Part shown: positions 11,267 to 23,450 of the stretch, piece by piece | Layout of the letters: every line of letters begins with the position of its first letter | Position numbering within the stretch: the first letter of the stretch is position 1 | Origin: Parascedosporium putredinis | Lineage: Eukaryota; Ascomycota; Sordariomycetes; Microascales; Microascaceae | Assembly (NCBI GenBank): GCA_949357655.1 | Contig: CASHTG010000001.1 | Location: forward strand, 3,906,001-3,970,000 | Direction: 5' to 3' | DNA: 64,000 nucleotides | Position numbers and translations under genes: made by a program | Notes under the pieces: generated by a model | Databases searched by the model: none | What the model was told of the DNA's origin: nothing | The model's input: only the letters and a program-made list of their open reading frames with translations

Positions 11267-13219
11267 CGTATGATCCAGATATGGCGGCTTCAACAGAAGC
11301 CCTTTCCTTCTCAAACCTATACCCCAACCGCCCCATACGCCCACTACCAAAGCGCCGATTACGGGAACGTCTCCCGCCGCAGGTTGCGGATTCGATCAAG
11401 TACCCTCCTTCGACTCGGGTCTCGTCCATCTTCTATCCAGCCTACCCCACGGAGATAGCTGAGGAGGAATACCGAAGAGAAGCTGCACCGCCTTCTCGTG
11501 ACGATGGCAGCGTTACGTCGGGACATGACGGCATTCGACAATTTGTAGGGGCGGCCAGCAATGTTTCTTCTAACGGAACTCATTCTGTGGCTGGAGAGCA
11601 TCAAGGCCCTAGGAGCGCAATAGTATCGAGGCCACCGCCAGATATACTGTCTAACCGAACTAACCTACGGCAGCCCACCCAACCGGATGATTCCCGTCAT
11701 CAGAACTCTGTTCTTCCCTCCACCGATGTTTCAACCGACGGCTACGAGTCATACGAGAATACGAACAACAAGAAGAAGCGCAAGATACCCACTGCGGGGA
11801 TTCTTCGCTCACCAGTTCTCACTCAACGTCTGACAGCGGCGCAGTTCCGATTTCAGCGAGCCTTGCTGCCGTACATATGCAGAACGATCTCATCAACTCG
11901 CAGTATGGAGCCTTGAACGCCTCGGCCGCTAACAACAAAGGAATCTCCGGAGCCGGACGGGGCATGTTTGGCCGAGTTCGAAACGGCAGAAGCCCTCTAA
12001 GGACGCTCTCTAATGCCAATAACTGGACGGACCGGGGTGCCAAACCTCGCCCTGGCCGTCAGTGGGGTCCCCCATCGGGTAAGTCTGCGTTTTTCTTTTC
12101 TGTTTTTTATTTTATTTTTCTCTCGTTGTGAAGCTCGTTAGTTACGATGTCCGGCTCTCTGTGTGCTCGCAGGAGCTTGGCGTTGCAAAGCCGGCCACTG
12201 CTGCGACTTGCCCACATTGGCCTGTTACCAAGCATTTGTCTCCACGGCGTCCTGAAACTGTCTCCTAGACTGGATGTTCTTCGAGCGATGCTAATATTTC
12301 CACCTACCAGTCGAGGCCCCAGTAAAAGGCATCATAACGTCTGCGATTGCAAAGGCAGGTAAAACCCGTGCTGACCAAGGTCAAGAAAACATCAGCTTGC
12401 TCCCGAACACTTCGGCGGCGCGACCTTCGCCCGCATCGACCCAGTTTACCTTCACATGCGAATCGCAAGTACCAGGCACATATAGGGGAGATGTAGGGTC
12501 CGGATTTCCGCCTCCCGGCTATATCTCGAGCACGAAATCATTGGGGTTGCACCACGGAATGCCCCTCCCCGCTGGCCATCACGACGACCTTCCGAGAGGT
12601 CCCGGCGCAGCGGCCGCAAGGCGGAAGAAGAACCGAAAGGCAATTGACAGAGAACTCGAGGAGCAAGCGAGACAGAGGAGGATCAAGACGCGAGAGAACC
12701 GGCGACGGAACCCGGTGCCCCTCGAAGAAGAGTGGGTGTGCGACTTTTGCATTTACGAAAGAATTTGGGGGAAACCTACTGCGCTTATTCGAACCTATGA
12801 GGAACGAGAGCGGCGGAACGCATCGCGGAGATGAACAAGAAACGGCGACTAGAGCAAGTCAAGGCTCGCAGCAGGAAGAACAAGAAGCAGCCGAAAAACA
12901 CCAATGGCAAGGCTGGAGTCGGATCCGCAGCCAAGGCCCAGGATGTCGGTGAACACGATGTCCGAAGCGGGAGGCACGGCGATATCGGGTCTGAAGACGA
13001 TGACGGTACATCTGAAGAGTATGCGGATGAGTCTTTTGACCCCTTGAGGACGTGGATGAAGGTGGACCTGCATTTTTTGACAATGATGCCCACCACGATG
13101 CTCGTCTTGCATACAACTATCAAGCGAGCAACGGAGGGGGCGGTCCTGGTGGGGAGCTAGGAGGGAGGGCGACCGGGGAGGGGGCTTCCAGGGTGGCCAT
13201 GCTCCGAAGGACCGAGTAG
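11267..13219 (+). CDS. Conserved filamentous-fungal protein of unknown function with a CxxC motif (5' end uncertain)
   Basis: I know this as a fungal-conserved protein type without assigned function. The N-terminal block NLYPNRPIRPLPKRRLRERL is well conserved in such proteins. It is followed by a disordered Ser/Asn-rich region, then KKKRKIPTAG, a Gly/Arg segment (GRGMFGRVRNGRSPLR), and a C-terminal module EEEWVCDFCIYERIWGKP with a Cys-x2-Cys pair before a basic coiled coil and an acidic tail. The coding part visible here begins at an acceptor (CTCTAG, 11261-11266), so the start codon lies in an upstream exon, possibly at 11080. An intron at 12079-12310 (GTAAGT..CAG) keeps phase. Frame losses lie in GGGG 11796-11799, near 12826 and in CCCC 13040-13043. 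With those repaired the frame runs to TAG 13217-13219. Confidence 0.65.
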
Positions 13220-15361
13220 AAGCGCAAGGGATTGCTGCAAAGTAGTATCGCCTACGCTCACCTGCCGCCGCGCCTTGGACGTCCCCATAGCTTCGAGGCT
13301 TCAAGTCTTCATGTTTATTTGTGGTACGGATGAGGCTCTTGGTTGCGTTGATGGCATTCAGGCCGAGGGGCCTTGGCGCGTAGACGGACTGCATCTTGCC
13401 TGGACATATTGTTTTTTTTCTTTTTCTTTTTAATCTACACTGTTTTATTCAACGATTGGCCTCAACTGACTGAACCGCTGGGTTTTCACCAGGGCGAGCT
13501 TCGGTTAGTCAGGTTGGGTGTCCGAGACTAGGATGTTTACTAGATCTACATTATCAAGTCTTGGGAGACCTCTTCTCTCTTCTCCATACCTACATGAGGA
13601 ACGAATGCTTTGGGAGGCTCTGCATAATGTGCTGAAACGAAAGCACTTGAGGCGTGGCATAGCGTCGGTTTGGGAGGGACTGTGTACCCACTGCCCCCAC
13701 TACCCTTGGGAGGATGACACACGCCCACTATTTCATCACGAACCGGAAAATTGGATGGTTGAGGATGGGCGAGGATAGGTGTGGGAGTGACGTAATGGGC
13801 AATTTTCCCTGAGCAATCATGGTGACAATCGATCGATGGACTTGTCATACACTCGTGGCCGGAGCGTTCTCCACATCACCCCTTAGCTTCGATGCGTCGG
13901 GGTATTTTCTAATATCGATCCACACAAGTTGGATAGCGGGAATTGCATTTGATCTCTTTGCGCGAAACAGGCCGGAGAGAGAAATAAGAGGCCTAGCACT
14001 GCCACATCACATCCTCAGAGAACACCTCGTCAGCTAACACGGTGGCCAACTGTCGTCCCGAGACACTGTTTGGGTTCCTCTCAGTTCATTTTCTCATTGT
14101 CACATTAGATAAGCGGACGTGGATCGGGCCATCAAGGGTAGTAGAAGAAGGAAGAAGAAGAAATCCAATCGCAGTGTTTGGGAGTTGACGCGCCCTCCCG
14201 CCCTTGGCTACATTTCTGAATCAATTGCGTGTCATTCACTTGTCCTCAGAAACGTGGTTGCCCGCCCGGTTTTGTCGGTTTCTGACCAGCAAACATCGGG
14301 TCTTGGGGGCTGTCCCCGAGCTAGTCGACGGTGGGCCATGCACTAATAACTTTAGGACGACACCACCTCGAGCAACCTGGGCAACCTGGGCAACCTGAGC
14401 AAGCATGAGCAGCATGAGCAGCATGAGCAGCATGAGCAACATGAGCAATATGAGCAACCTTGAGTAGTGGCTTTCTCCCCTCGGGTCGGGTGGAGAGGGT
14501 CAGGTCAGGCATTGGACGGGAGCTCTAGGTACAAGGTACCCACGCCGATGGGTCTGAGCCGTGGTCCACCCATCACCTCCACTGAGACAGATCAAATTCG
14601 GGAGATGAGGGATGAGGGTAGGTTTCATATTTGTAGCTGCTGGCTTCCCTCCGAGTTTGAAGCGCTTCGCCCTGCGAGGGGAGACGAGAGGGTTTGCATG
14701 AGATCGGAATGGCACCAGGATGCCATCAGAGTCGCTGGCAAGCCACCATTGGTCCTCCGCTCTGCCCTTTGCCAATCGGGAGATGGGGAGCCGTAGGTGA
14801 CGATAGGCCGAGGAAGTTAGTGGGCGATGGGGATTCAAAAGTATCCCTAGATCGATGGATATTCCTTGTATTATTATGTGAGGACTCGCAGCCAGCGATG
14901 TTTTTGGGGTTCTTTTGGGGGATGGGGGAGCTCGGCCCTGCATCCTGCATCTGGGCAGAAAAGTAACATGTACCTGATACATGTTCTTGGTTTTTGGGGA
15001 GAAATCGTGCCCTTCCGTCATCAGGCATCGCCAACCAGTTTTCTGACTAACGAACCTAAACTCGGACGCAGCAGGATGGTGACGATCATCGACCCCCATT
15101 AGGCTCTCGTCATGCCTTTTGAAAAAATAAGTCCCCATTTCGCAAAGCCCCAGTCGATCTGCTCACATCGCCCTCCCGTCGCTTCTTTAGTTTACCTCTA
15201 TTTAAATCTCTTCGCCCCCCTCCGCCCCAAGCCGCAACGCCGCATGTACATTTGCTTTTGGTCCTTCTTTTCGCCGTTCCTTCTTTTCAACCTTATGACA
15301 TCGTCTACTCGCCCTTGTCTGCCCGGCCTAGCGCCTTGACAGTTCGTAAAAGGAATCCAAG
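13220..15361. other. Intergenic region with a 9-bp minisatellite
   Basis: A 2.1 kb stretch without a supported gene. It holds the 3' flank of the preceding gene, a minisatellite at 14371-14461 and the promoter of the large gene starting at 15362. A 212-codon minus-strand frame (14500-15138) shows no conserved pattern. Confidence 0.5.
14371..14461. repeat. Minisatellite of 9-bp units (AGCAACCTG / AGCAGCATG)
   Basis: About ten tandem 9-bp units are read directly. The first block is AGCAACCTG-like, the second AGCAGCATG-like, drifting to AGCAACATG and AGCAATATG. One minus-strand frame would give a hydrophobic Leu/Met repeat, but there is no gene context. Confidence 0.85.
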
Positions 15362-18300
15362 ATGTTTCGGTCTCGGAGACACCGCTCCTCACATCAGGTA
15401 GGTTCATCTCCATGCTGCATCGAATAGCGCTAGACGGAGCGACCCTGGAAACCCACCAGTCCTCTGCTTCGTCAAAAGAAGAAGAAAAAACACCTTTTCT
15501 CTCTTCAAGAGAAGCGCAAACAAAGTGAAATTAGGCGACTAACATGAAGGGTTAATCCGAACATAGCCTTTGGCTGGAGGTCCTACCGATCCGGACGCCG
15601 CATCCGCGGCGGCATCCGCTTTTAATCACCAGACCTCGTCGAATAGCCTATCTTCTGCAGCGGCAGCCGCGGCTCTTCGCAACCGCCCCATGACACCCAC
15701 AAACGTTGCAGACGTTCAGACGAAACGGACATTGCGCCGCAGCGCTTCCCTCACCTCTTCATTGAGCCGCGACAGCCGCGCCGCGATGAAGAGGTCTCCA
15801 AGCACGAATTCCATGTCCGAAAGAACCCTGCGATCCCCTCCCCCACCGGACGACCGCCACAAACACTCCCGACGACGCGCCTCCGGTGCCCTCAATCCCC
15901 ACTCATGTCGCGAAATCCCATATCCAGCATGCAAGTCCCACGAGGATGAGGAATCGCGCGTCCAGCCTGCGCACCCAACCATTAAAACTTGGAAGCGAGG
16001 TGTTGAGAGAAGGTCGCGCCTCATGGTTCGGCCCTCCCGCCTCGGATCCTTCGGCCACGATGCGCACATCTGATGCAGCCATCAATACACCCCCACGGCC
16101 GACTAGCGCCTCTTCTTCGATCAACTTTTCCTACCCGCGGTCTTTGAGGATTTCATCCTCTGACCTCGGCACTACCTCTGCTACGCGATCCATGGACCAG
16201 CAGCAACTCTCATCCACAGGTTCCGGAAATGCCGTTGTGTTTGACCCCAACACCCGGCGCATGGTAACCAAGTCGGTGCTTGTGGCGCGCGAAAACAGCT
16301 ATAGGGAGCCCAGCCGAAGCGCCTCCAAGAAGAAGAAGAAGAAGCAGGATAAGAAGAAGCAGGAGCGGGTTCCCCGCCATCTCCGACCCTGGTCCCGACC
16401 CCGGATGCGGCAGACGAGTTCTACCTGCCTCCTCCTATCGAGGACGTCAACAAGACAGCCTCCACTGGCCTTGTCTCAGACGCGCCCGAGCTAGTGACGG
16501 GAAATATGTATGAGGATATGGGGGCTGAGATACACGTGGAGCCGGAAGCAAACCTCCCTCACCCTTCCACGACTGGTGATCATGGCCTCCAGGTTGATGA
16601 TCACGTCACAACTGGTGTTGGAAGTGAGGGCATGAGTGCCACCCTCTTCCCACATAGCGACACAACTGCGGAAGACCAACATCGAATGTCACCCCCACAG
16701 AATTCGCAACCGTACGAAATCGGCGCCGGCATGGTCACTCGCGAGGAGCCCTCAGCAGTCTCATATGCCTTACCCTCTAGAATGACCGCATACCATCGTA
16801 TAGAGTCTCCAATCGAACTCCCGAGCGGCGACCGACAGCTGAAACCCCCTTCTCCCGAGATTCTGGGTGTCCCAGTGCGGCACTCACCTCCTGCACGATC
16901 AGCTTCTCCTATCAAGCCGGCTCTCAAACAGTCGACTAGCCCCAACCGAGGTTCCAATCTTTCTGATTATGGCTCGGAGCTTTCCTATGACCAAGGTGCT
17001 CAATCGGATCAAGGGCTTAGCCGCAAGAAGTCTGTCAGGGTCAGCTTCGATGATAGAAACACCGTCGTGGTCGGCGAGGGAGCCCCTCCCGTCGAGGAGC
17101 CTGAATCCCCAGTGCTTTCGCCGCCCCAATCTACCCGCAAACACTGGTATAGTTTTGGGCGAAGGAGAGAGGACCAATCATCCACCGAGGATGCCGATGA
17201 TTCCGAAGTGATGAAGCCAAGACCTCCGCTCCCCCACTTTGGAAGTGTCCGGGATAAGAAATTCCGGGATCATGAGGAGCGGCCCCTTGTACGCCCCGCT
17301 CTATCGGCATCCCACACACCTCATTCTGGCGCGGCCCCTACACTCCCTACGATCCCCAGTGTCTCCGACCTGAAGAATAATACAGATTTCTCCAACGATC
17401 ATGTGATTGGTTCGTTATTAGCTAGCGAGATGGAGAAGAAGCACGAGGCCAACACCTCTCGCCTCCGTGAGCCTCTACCTCCCGAGGTCACCTCTGTTGA
17501 GGGCGATGGGTTTATGAGCGACGGCAGTAGCACCAGCAGCCTCAGGAGTTCGGAGGATGAAGACGTAGGCGATGACAGCGCGGATGAAGATCATTCGCAC
17601 CGTCTCTCGCAGGCTGCCGGTGTAACCCTCGTCCCAGAACCCCCAGAACTTATGCAAACGGCTCCACCCATATGGGCAACGGGGCTGTTACGTCTACGAA
17701 TGGATCAGCCGCTCCGAAATCAGACAGCCCAATCTCAAGGGAGGCAGCTGTTGGCTCCAGGGACATTGCCCCGCAGGTTGTACCCGAGATCGCCATCTCA
17801 TACCCAAGCCCCCAACCTCAGGCAGAGATCAACTCGCCCTTCCTCGCCCCACGTCGAGCTCTGAGCACGACGTATTTTTCGACATCCCCGGCACCTTCCC
17901 CGACGAAGACGACAGCTCTTCTACCACCACCCAAAAACAGGCGGCCCCGCTAGCGCGTTGCTGGTCCCTCCCCCAACCCATCGGAGGAGTCCGAGGATCC
18001 CAGTATCTACAGCGATGCCTACGAAGATTTGTCGGATATCGAGGGCGATGGCTTCATGTCCTTGGATGCCGTCGTTCAGAGCCCTATTCAGGCAGACCTC
18101 CCACCGCAATTGACCAACATTGAGCAATCTCAAACGAATGCTTGGCAGGCGAATGACCTCTCAAGAGTAGTGACCCAGACTCATACTCTGAGCCCGCCTA
18201 TACCTGTAGCCGCTGTTTCCACGCCGGCCCCCTCGTCACACCCGCAAAGCGGCCAAGATGTGAACTGGGAGCACGCCAAGGCCTATTGGAGAGGCTTGAC

Positions 18301-20180
18301 CTCGGAAAAGCGCCGCCAACTTGAGGAGGAGGTCCTGTCGGAAGCTGGAGAAGACGCAGACCTAGATGACACGGTGACGACTAAAAAGCCCAAGAAGAAG
18401 AAGAGCCTTCCAGAGCAGCGGGTAAATACAACATCCCCGTAAATATAGCATCCCCGCAATGGAAAAGCGCGACGAGGAGTCGCCCAGCGGGGACCACAGG
18501 CGCACGTACCAGATTGTGCCGGGAACAAAGGTTGTAGACACTCGCAACGTTCCTGTCCTACGCTCGTCGATGCGCTCCTCCCTTCGCTCGTCAAGTGCGC
18601 CGCAATCCGCCGCTTTCGGCGAGAACGGTTCGGCGGGATCCAAGCCTCACAAGACGGTGCGTGTTATTGCAGAGCCGGAGACTCCTCGCGTGGGATTCCG
18701 CAAGACGATGCGCTCAAACAATATTGGGCGGATTCCGGAGGACGAGGAGACCAACCGCTATAGCTTGAGAAGCCAACGGCCCGTTTCCGTTCAGTCCACA
18801 GCCGGCAGCCTTCGCAGTGGCAATCAGCGTAAGCCGGGCCACACAACGAGGCTAACGGCCTCACTAGACGAGGACATGCCATCACATCACCCTGGCAATT
18901 GGTCGCAAATTCAACCTCAACGCCGCGGCTCCATGGATAGCGACAGCAGCTTCAGGAGAAGCTCTCGACCACGACAGGCCGAAGGCGTTGCATTCCGCAA
19001 GTCAATGCGCTCCAACGGCGCTGCCGAAGCCCCTGCCGCAAACGGACGTCCCGATTCACGGAGGGCCAATGGGTTCCGCGCTAGTCAGGGCGAGCCAGAG
19101 ACGCGGACTCTCCGGTCCCCGGTCGGACCCGAGACCAAGCCGCGGATGACTTTGCGCCGGGATTCGAGTGACGGAAGCATACGCTCTGCATCGCACCGTT
19201 TCCACCTCCCTTCCTTTGGCAGGTCTTCCCGAAACAGCAAGTCTTCAAGCAGGCTAGACTACTCGAGCGACGAAGATGACCAGTCCGTCACGCTGCCCCC
19301 TGTGAGGGCCAAGCCCGAGCGAGCCAGCAGCGACAGCTGGGTCAGCCGTCGATTTTCGGGCTCGTCCAAACCCGTCAGTAACACCAAGCCGCTTGCTTCC
19401 GCCTCTGCGGCCGCCTCCGCCGCAAAGGGCCGGCCTCTTTCGCGAGGCACGCTGAGGGAGCCCGTAGAGGAGGTCTCGGAGGAGCTGTCCGACAGCACCG
19501 ACGAGGATCCGTACATTCCCCGCGCAAGGAGTCCGCCTTGCCGTCCACCGCAAACGCTCACGCCAATGGCAACGGCAACGGCAACGGCAACGGCAAGCTT
19601 TTGGCCATGGGCGAGCCGGCAAACGGCAGCTTGCGACGGTCTCGCTCCGGCCGCGGATCCATCGCCACCTCGTACACCGAGTCCGCGAACGGCGCCCCGG
19701 TCAAGGCCGACAACACCCACAAGCACGGCCTCATGGCGGCCCTCCGGCGCAAGAAGGCGGAACCCGCCGGACGCATCAACCGGCCGCAGCGCACGGACAG
19801 CGCCGCGCGCCGCGACACGAAACTCGAGAGGAGCACCTCGAGCTCGAGGCCCTCCGGTCCAACAACACCACGCCACGCCCGCAGCCGCAGCCAAAGACAA
19901 ACGCGCTGGGCACCCGGTCGCTCCGGGAGACGCAGTCGGCGACCTTTCACCGCCCGGCCGCCCGTTTCGGCGCGGACGAGGACAGCGACTCCGTCTCCAC
20001 GCCCCTCGAGGGCGAGGAATCCCCGTCGAGGCCGTCAACGGCGCCGCCTCTTCCCGCTATCTGCGAAAGAAGCAGCCTGTTGGCCGTGTTCCGGAGGAAG
20101 GTGCGCTTTCTACCGCTGTCGAACCAAGGAAGAAGAAGAAGTTCATGGCCCTCAGGCGCATGTTTGGCATCGACGACTAG
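15362..20180 (+). CDS. Large low-complexity conserved fungal protein (candidate eisosome Seg1-like)
   Basis: Exon 1 is 12 codons (MFRSRRHRSSHQ, 15362-15397); an intron at 15398-15566 (GTAGGT..TAG) leads to a Ser/Ala-rich exon with AAAAAALRNRP and QTKRTLRRSASL. Downstream lie a Lys cluster near 16330, VRVSFDDRNTVV, KPRPPLPHFGSVR, twice-repeated VEGDGFMS-type or IEGDGFMS acidic boxes (about 17496 and 18041), many basic Arg/Ser repeats, a region GLMAALRRKKAEP, and the C-terminal basic motif KKKKFMALRRMFGIDD. The total would be roughly 1,580 residues. Frame changes occur near 15868, 16362, 17648, 17850, 17950-17980, 18430, 19550, 19828 and 20050; most step in the one-base-deletion direction. The short basic N-terminus, alanine stretch and basic LRR-x-FG end recall membrane-cortex scaffolds such as eisosome Seg1. 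That is a guess; the conserved family itself is fairly sure. Confidence 0.6.
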
Positions 20181-20807
20181 ATGCCGTGATGCCCGCATAA
20201 TTCTTCTCGTTCATTCTCCCGCATATACGCGTCAATCTCCCTTCTACACGCTCCCTCTCCCTTAATCAAAGTAGCCCCCTCCTATCTCACCACGCGTGTT
20301 ACAGGGGCCAGCCCTGTTGTCACGCATATAAAGTCCTCGGGCATGTTGCATTACACATTCAGTAGTTCCGAGACTGGTAACATCTCTGTACAACGTACAT
20401 CCATTTTTTATTTGTCTTTTTATTTATCTATGTTGTGTGCTCACCATGGACTCGCCTCCTGGAGCTCTTTTCTCCCTCCTTACTACACTTTTTCTTCGCT
20501 ATTCTCTTCCCTATGTATCAAGAACGGTTCAGGAAACGGGGGACCGAGGTTGGAAATTCACGCATATCATACTAGATGGAACGGGAAATTTGACTTGGTA
20601 AAAGGATCAAGCGAATTGTACCTTATTTGATACCTCTCGGGGTCGTAATGGATATTCTTTTTAGACCTAGGAAACCGCACGGCGAATTCAAGTCGGCCTC
20701 TCTTTTTTACATCATCATCTTCTCGTGATGCGCACCGGTATCACCTGCGCCCACCCTCTACTATATAACTTGGCTTGCCACTTAGAGGTTGGGCTTATTA
20801 CTGCCAT
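20181..20807. other. Convergent 3' flanks
   Basis: A 627 bp region between two convergent stops, T-rich with no open frame of interest. It probably holds both 3' UTRs. Confidence 0.5.
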
Positions 20808-21886
20808 CTAGTCAAAGGTGCTTGCCAAAAACTTGAGCACGGTCTCGTAACCCCTCTTGTATTCCTCGGCAACCCTCTCATCCTTGAGGTTGGAACGGGC
20901 AGCCATCCAACCGTGGATCTGGTCACCAAAAGTCTCGATATGCTTGTCGACCTTGAGGCCCTCGTCGAACTTGGTCACGTCGTCGGCACTCTCATCCTGG
21001 GAAGCGAGCACGCAGATGGGCACGTCGATCTTGGGGGCATCGGCAGGGTCGAGGAAGGCAGGGTGGGCTGTAGCAGCGGCCTGGAAGGGATGGCTTCCGG
21101 AGGAAGTGACGAGAGTGGTGACCTTGCCACCCCAGCAAAACTACAATTCAAGCAGCTATGATGAGCAACATATCGGATACATGGAAACGAGACCGCCGGG
21201 CGGGCGGGGCGGCGGGGAGGAAAGGACTTACGCCAAGGATGCCCCAGCTCTTGATGTTGGGATACTTTTGCTTCAAGGCCTCTACGTAGCCAGGGACCTT
21301 GGGGGCGGCCTCGTTGAAGCCGTTCTTTCCGAACCAGGCGCCGAGCTTTTCCTTTTGCTCGTCAGTCTGGGGAGGATACCTGTTTGGCGAAGATGGCGTG
21401 TCGCACGAGTCAGTGGTGGCTTGTTCTCAACTCTCCCACTAGTTGGGCAATGGTGGGAAACTGACCAGGAGATATCGGCAGGGGTGCCCTTGAACCAGTC
21501 TGGGATAAAGACGCGGTACTTTTGCTTGTCAGAAGTGGCAAGGATATCGGCACCCTGAATGGTCTGGGGGAAATAGCCAAAGATGTCGTAGATGACCACA
21601 ATTCCCTTCTCTGCGGAGTCGGGACCGGTGGTATCTAATCACTTGGTCAGCGAAGACAGCACCATGGGACCAAGATCGTATATTCAAAGCCCTCTTCAAC
21701 TAATATAATGCCTTGAATTGGAAGACCAAATCCCTCGCGCAAGGACGGAACGGGGTCTAGGGACAGCGTACAAGTCTTATATCCGCCGAGCTCCTCATAG
21801 GTTCCCTTCTCCTCGTAACCTGTGGCAACTACGGGGGAATGCTGCAGCAAGCAGCGCTGGGGTGGCTGGCGGGGGAAGGAAGACAT
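20808..21886 (-). CDS. Dienelactone hydrolase family protein
   Basis: An alpha/beta-hydrolase of the dienelactone hydrolase family (Aim2-like in fungi), probably cytosolic; the natural substrate in fungi is generally unknown. The catalytic Cys sits in GFCWGGK, the Asp in LASQDES and the His in QIHGWMAARS. The N-terminal domain reads TYEELGGYKTYTTG then GIVVIYDIFGYFPQT. Exons on the minus strand are 21886-21772, 21634-21466, 21379-21232 and 21140-20808. Three introns (137, 86 and 91 bp) all have GT..AG ends and keep phase. The spliced length is 765 bp, 254 residues, normal for the family. This is one of the few genes here with no frame error. It is divergent from the dehydrogenase gene at 23451. 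Confidence 0.93.
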
Positions 21887-22643
21887 GGTCAATGAAAATA
21901 AGCTTGTTTGAATCGCGAAGTTCAATTGGGAACGAGGTTGACGATGGGTGTTCAAGATTTGGTGAAGTGGGAAGGAGTAAAGAAAGACACGAAAATCAAA
22001 TGGGCTGCGCAGAAGAAATGATGACGGATATTACAAGGGTCTGGAAGACGAGCAGTAGTACACAAGCGCGACGACGCGGGCCTGACGACAGGAGCCAGTG
22101 GAAGGAGGATAGCTCGAGTCCTCCATGGAACAAGAGTGCGCAAATCCCAAAGGCCTCGGGAGGTGCGGTGCGGGGTAGTTTGTTCAATGTTTGCCGTGCC
22201 TATGACGAATGAGGGGCAGGTGCGAGTTTAGACTGGAGCCAAAGCTTCTCTGTGGGGCAGAGCTCGCTGGAACCTGGAAGCTCCCAAACGCTTCGCGGGC
22301 ACTGCAAGTAACACGCTTCGGAAAGAAATCAATAGGGGATGGAGGACCTCGGCGATGGACTTGATGGATTGACGTTGCGACTACAAAAAATAATGGTGCC
22401 ATACCTTTTGTTCCAGAGGCTTTGCCCTCTGCTCTTTCCTTTAGCTTCAAACGTTGTACAAGGATGTAGGCCGTAGGGTTCTCCTTCCCCTTCAACCGGC
22501 GTCTCCCGCTTACATGTACAGACAGGAGATGATGATCGCATAGCCGGCAACACCCATGATATGTTCTTGGTGATCATGACTATCACCAAATATATATATC
22601 GATGGGACGGGCCGTCAGCATCCAGGAGTGACGCGGAGATTGC

Positions 22644-22790
22644 TCTCACACACACACGCTCACACACATTCAAACACACGCACGCACTTCGTACACACCC
22701 TTCGTACACACACTGACACACACACTGACACACACACTAGCACACACACTGCACACACGCACCACGCACGCATATACATGCACCCACATG
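22644..22790. repeat. Imperfect (CA)n microsatellite tract
   Basis: Almost continuous ACACAC with interruptions such as CGCT, TTCGTA, TGACAC and CTAGC, read directly. It lies within the divergent promoter region. Confidence 0.9.
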
Positions 22791-23212
22791 GCGATGAAGA
22801 GTTTTTGAAATTGATGCCACCTCCAAAACACACCCTCCCTGACCGAAACTGGGACTTACAGAGCCGGGGCCTTGGTGTAGCTATTCAAGCCATTCAGGCA
22901 TTTGGCTGCATAGTTACCATTTTCTAGGCCCCAGTGAGTGGTACGAAGGGTTATCAATATTTTCTCAATCTAGATCAATCTGAACTAGACACCTCCAGGG
23001 CTCCATGGACCCGTAGCTCACTGAATCCCATGGACGTCAGTAAAAAGCACACTTTTCTCGACCCACACTATGCTCCTTACCCCTCCCATCCAGCCATTCA
23101 AAACCCCAAACATGAAAGATTGAAAAAAACAAAAAAAAAGAAAAAAAAAGAAAAATAGAAAACCCGTCACTGACGTTGAGAGGTGTGGGTTCGGTGTGGT
23201 ATCCATTACATT

Positions 23213-23229
23213 ACACACACACACACACC
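23213..23229. repeat. Short (CA)n microsatellite
   Basis: An uninterrupted CA run about 200 bp upstream of the dehydrogenase start codon. Confidence 0.85.
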
Positions 23230-23450
23230 CATAACCCTCCCCTCCTCCCACCCTCGGCTATCCCTCGTACAGATTCCAAGACCAATACATCCCCTTTCTC
23301 CCCCTCGCACCCTTCTTATTCCGAACTTACACCTCGGCCTCGGGAAATCTTGCTTTGATAACCCCGCGTTCGGTTTTGCCCCCGTGCTCCGTACTCCGTA
23401 CTTCGTGCCTAACGGCCCCGAACTCCGTGCTTCCTGCTAAAATACTACCC

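Larger units (their letters stand above)
21887..23450. promoter_or_regulatory. Divergent intergenic region between dienelactone hydrolase and SDR genes
   Basis: About 1.56 kb between two head-to-head starts, so it contains both promoters. It includes a long imperfect CA repeat (22644-22790), a short CA run (23213-23229) and an A-rich tract (23125-23160). Co-regulation is inferred from layout only. Confidence 0.5.

Noticed and set aside
14500..15138. 212-codon open frame on the minus strand
   Set aside because: Low-information sequence with no conserved block, in the promoter region of the large gene.
22329..22733. Cys/Val-rich open frame resembling a small cysteine-rich secreted protein
   Set aside because: It is a translation of the CA microsatellite on the minus strand (CVCVC pattern), not a gene.
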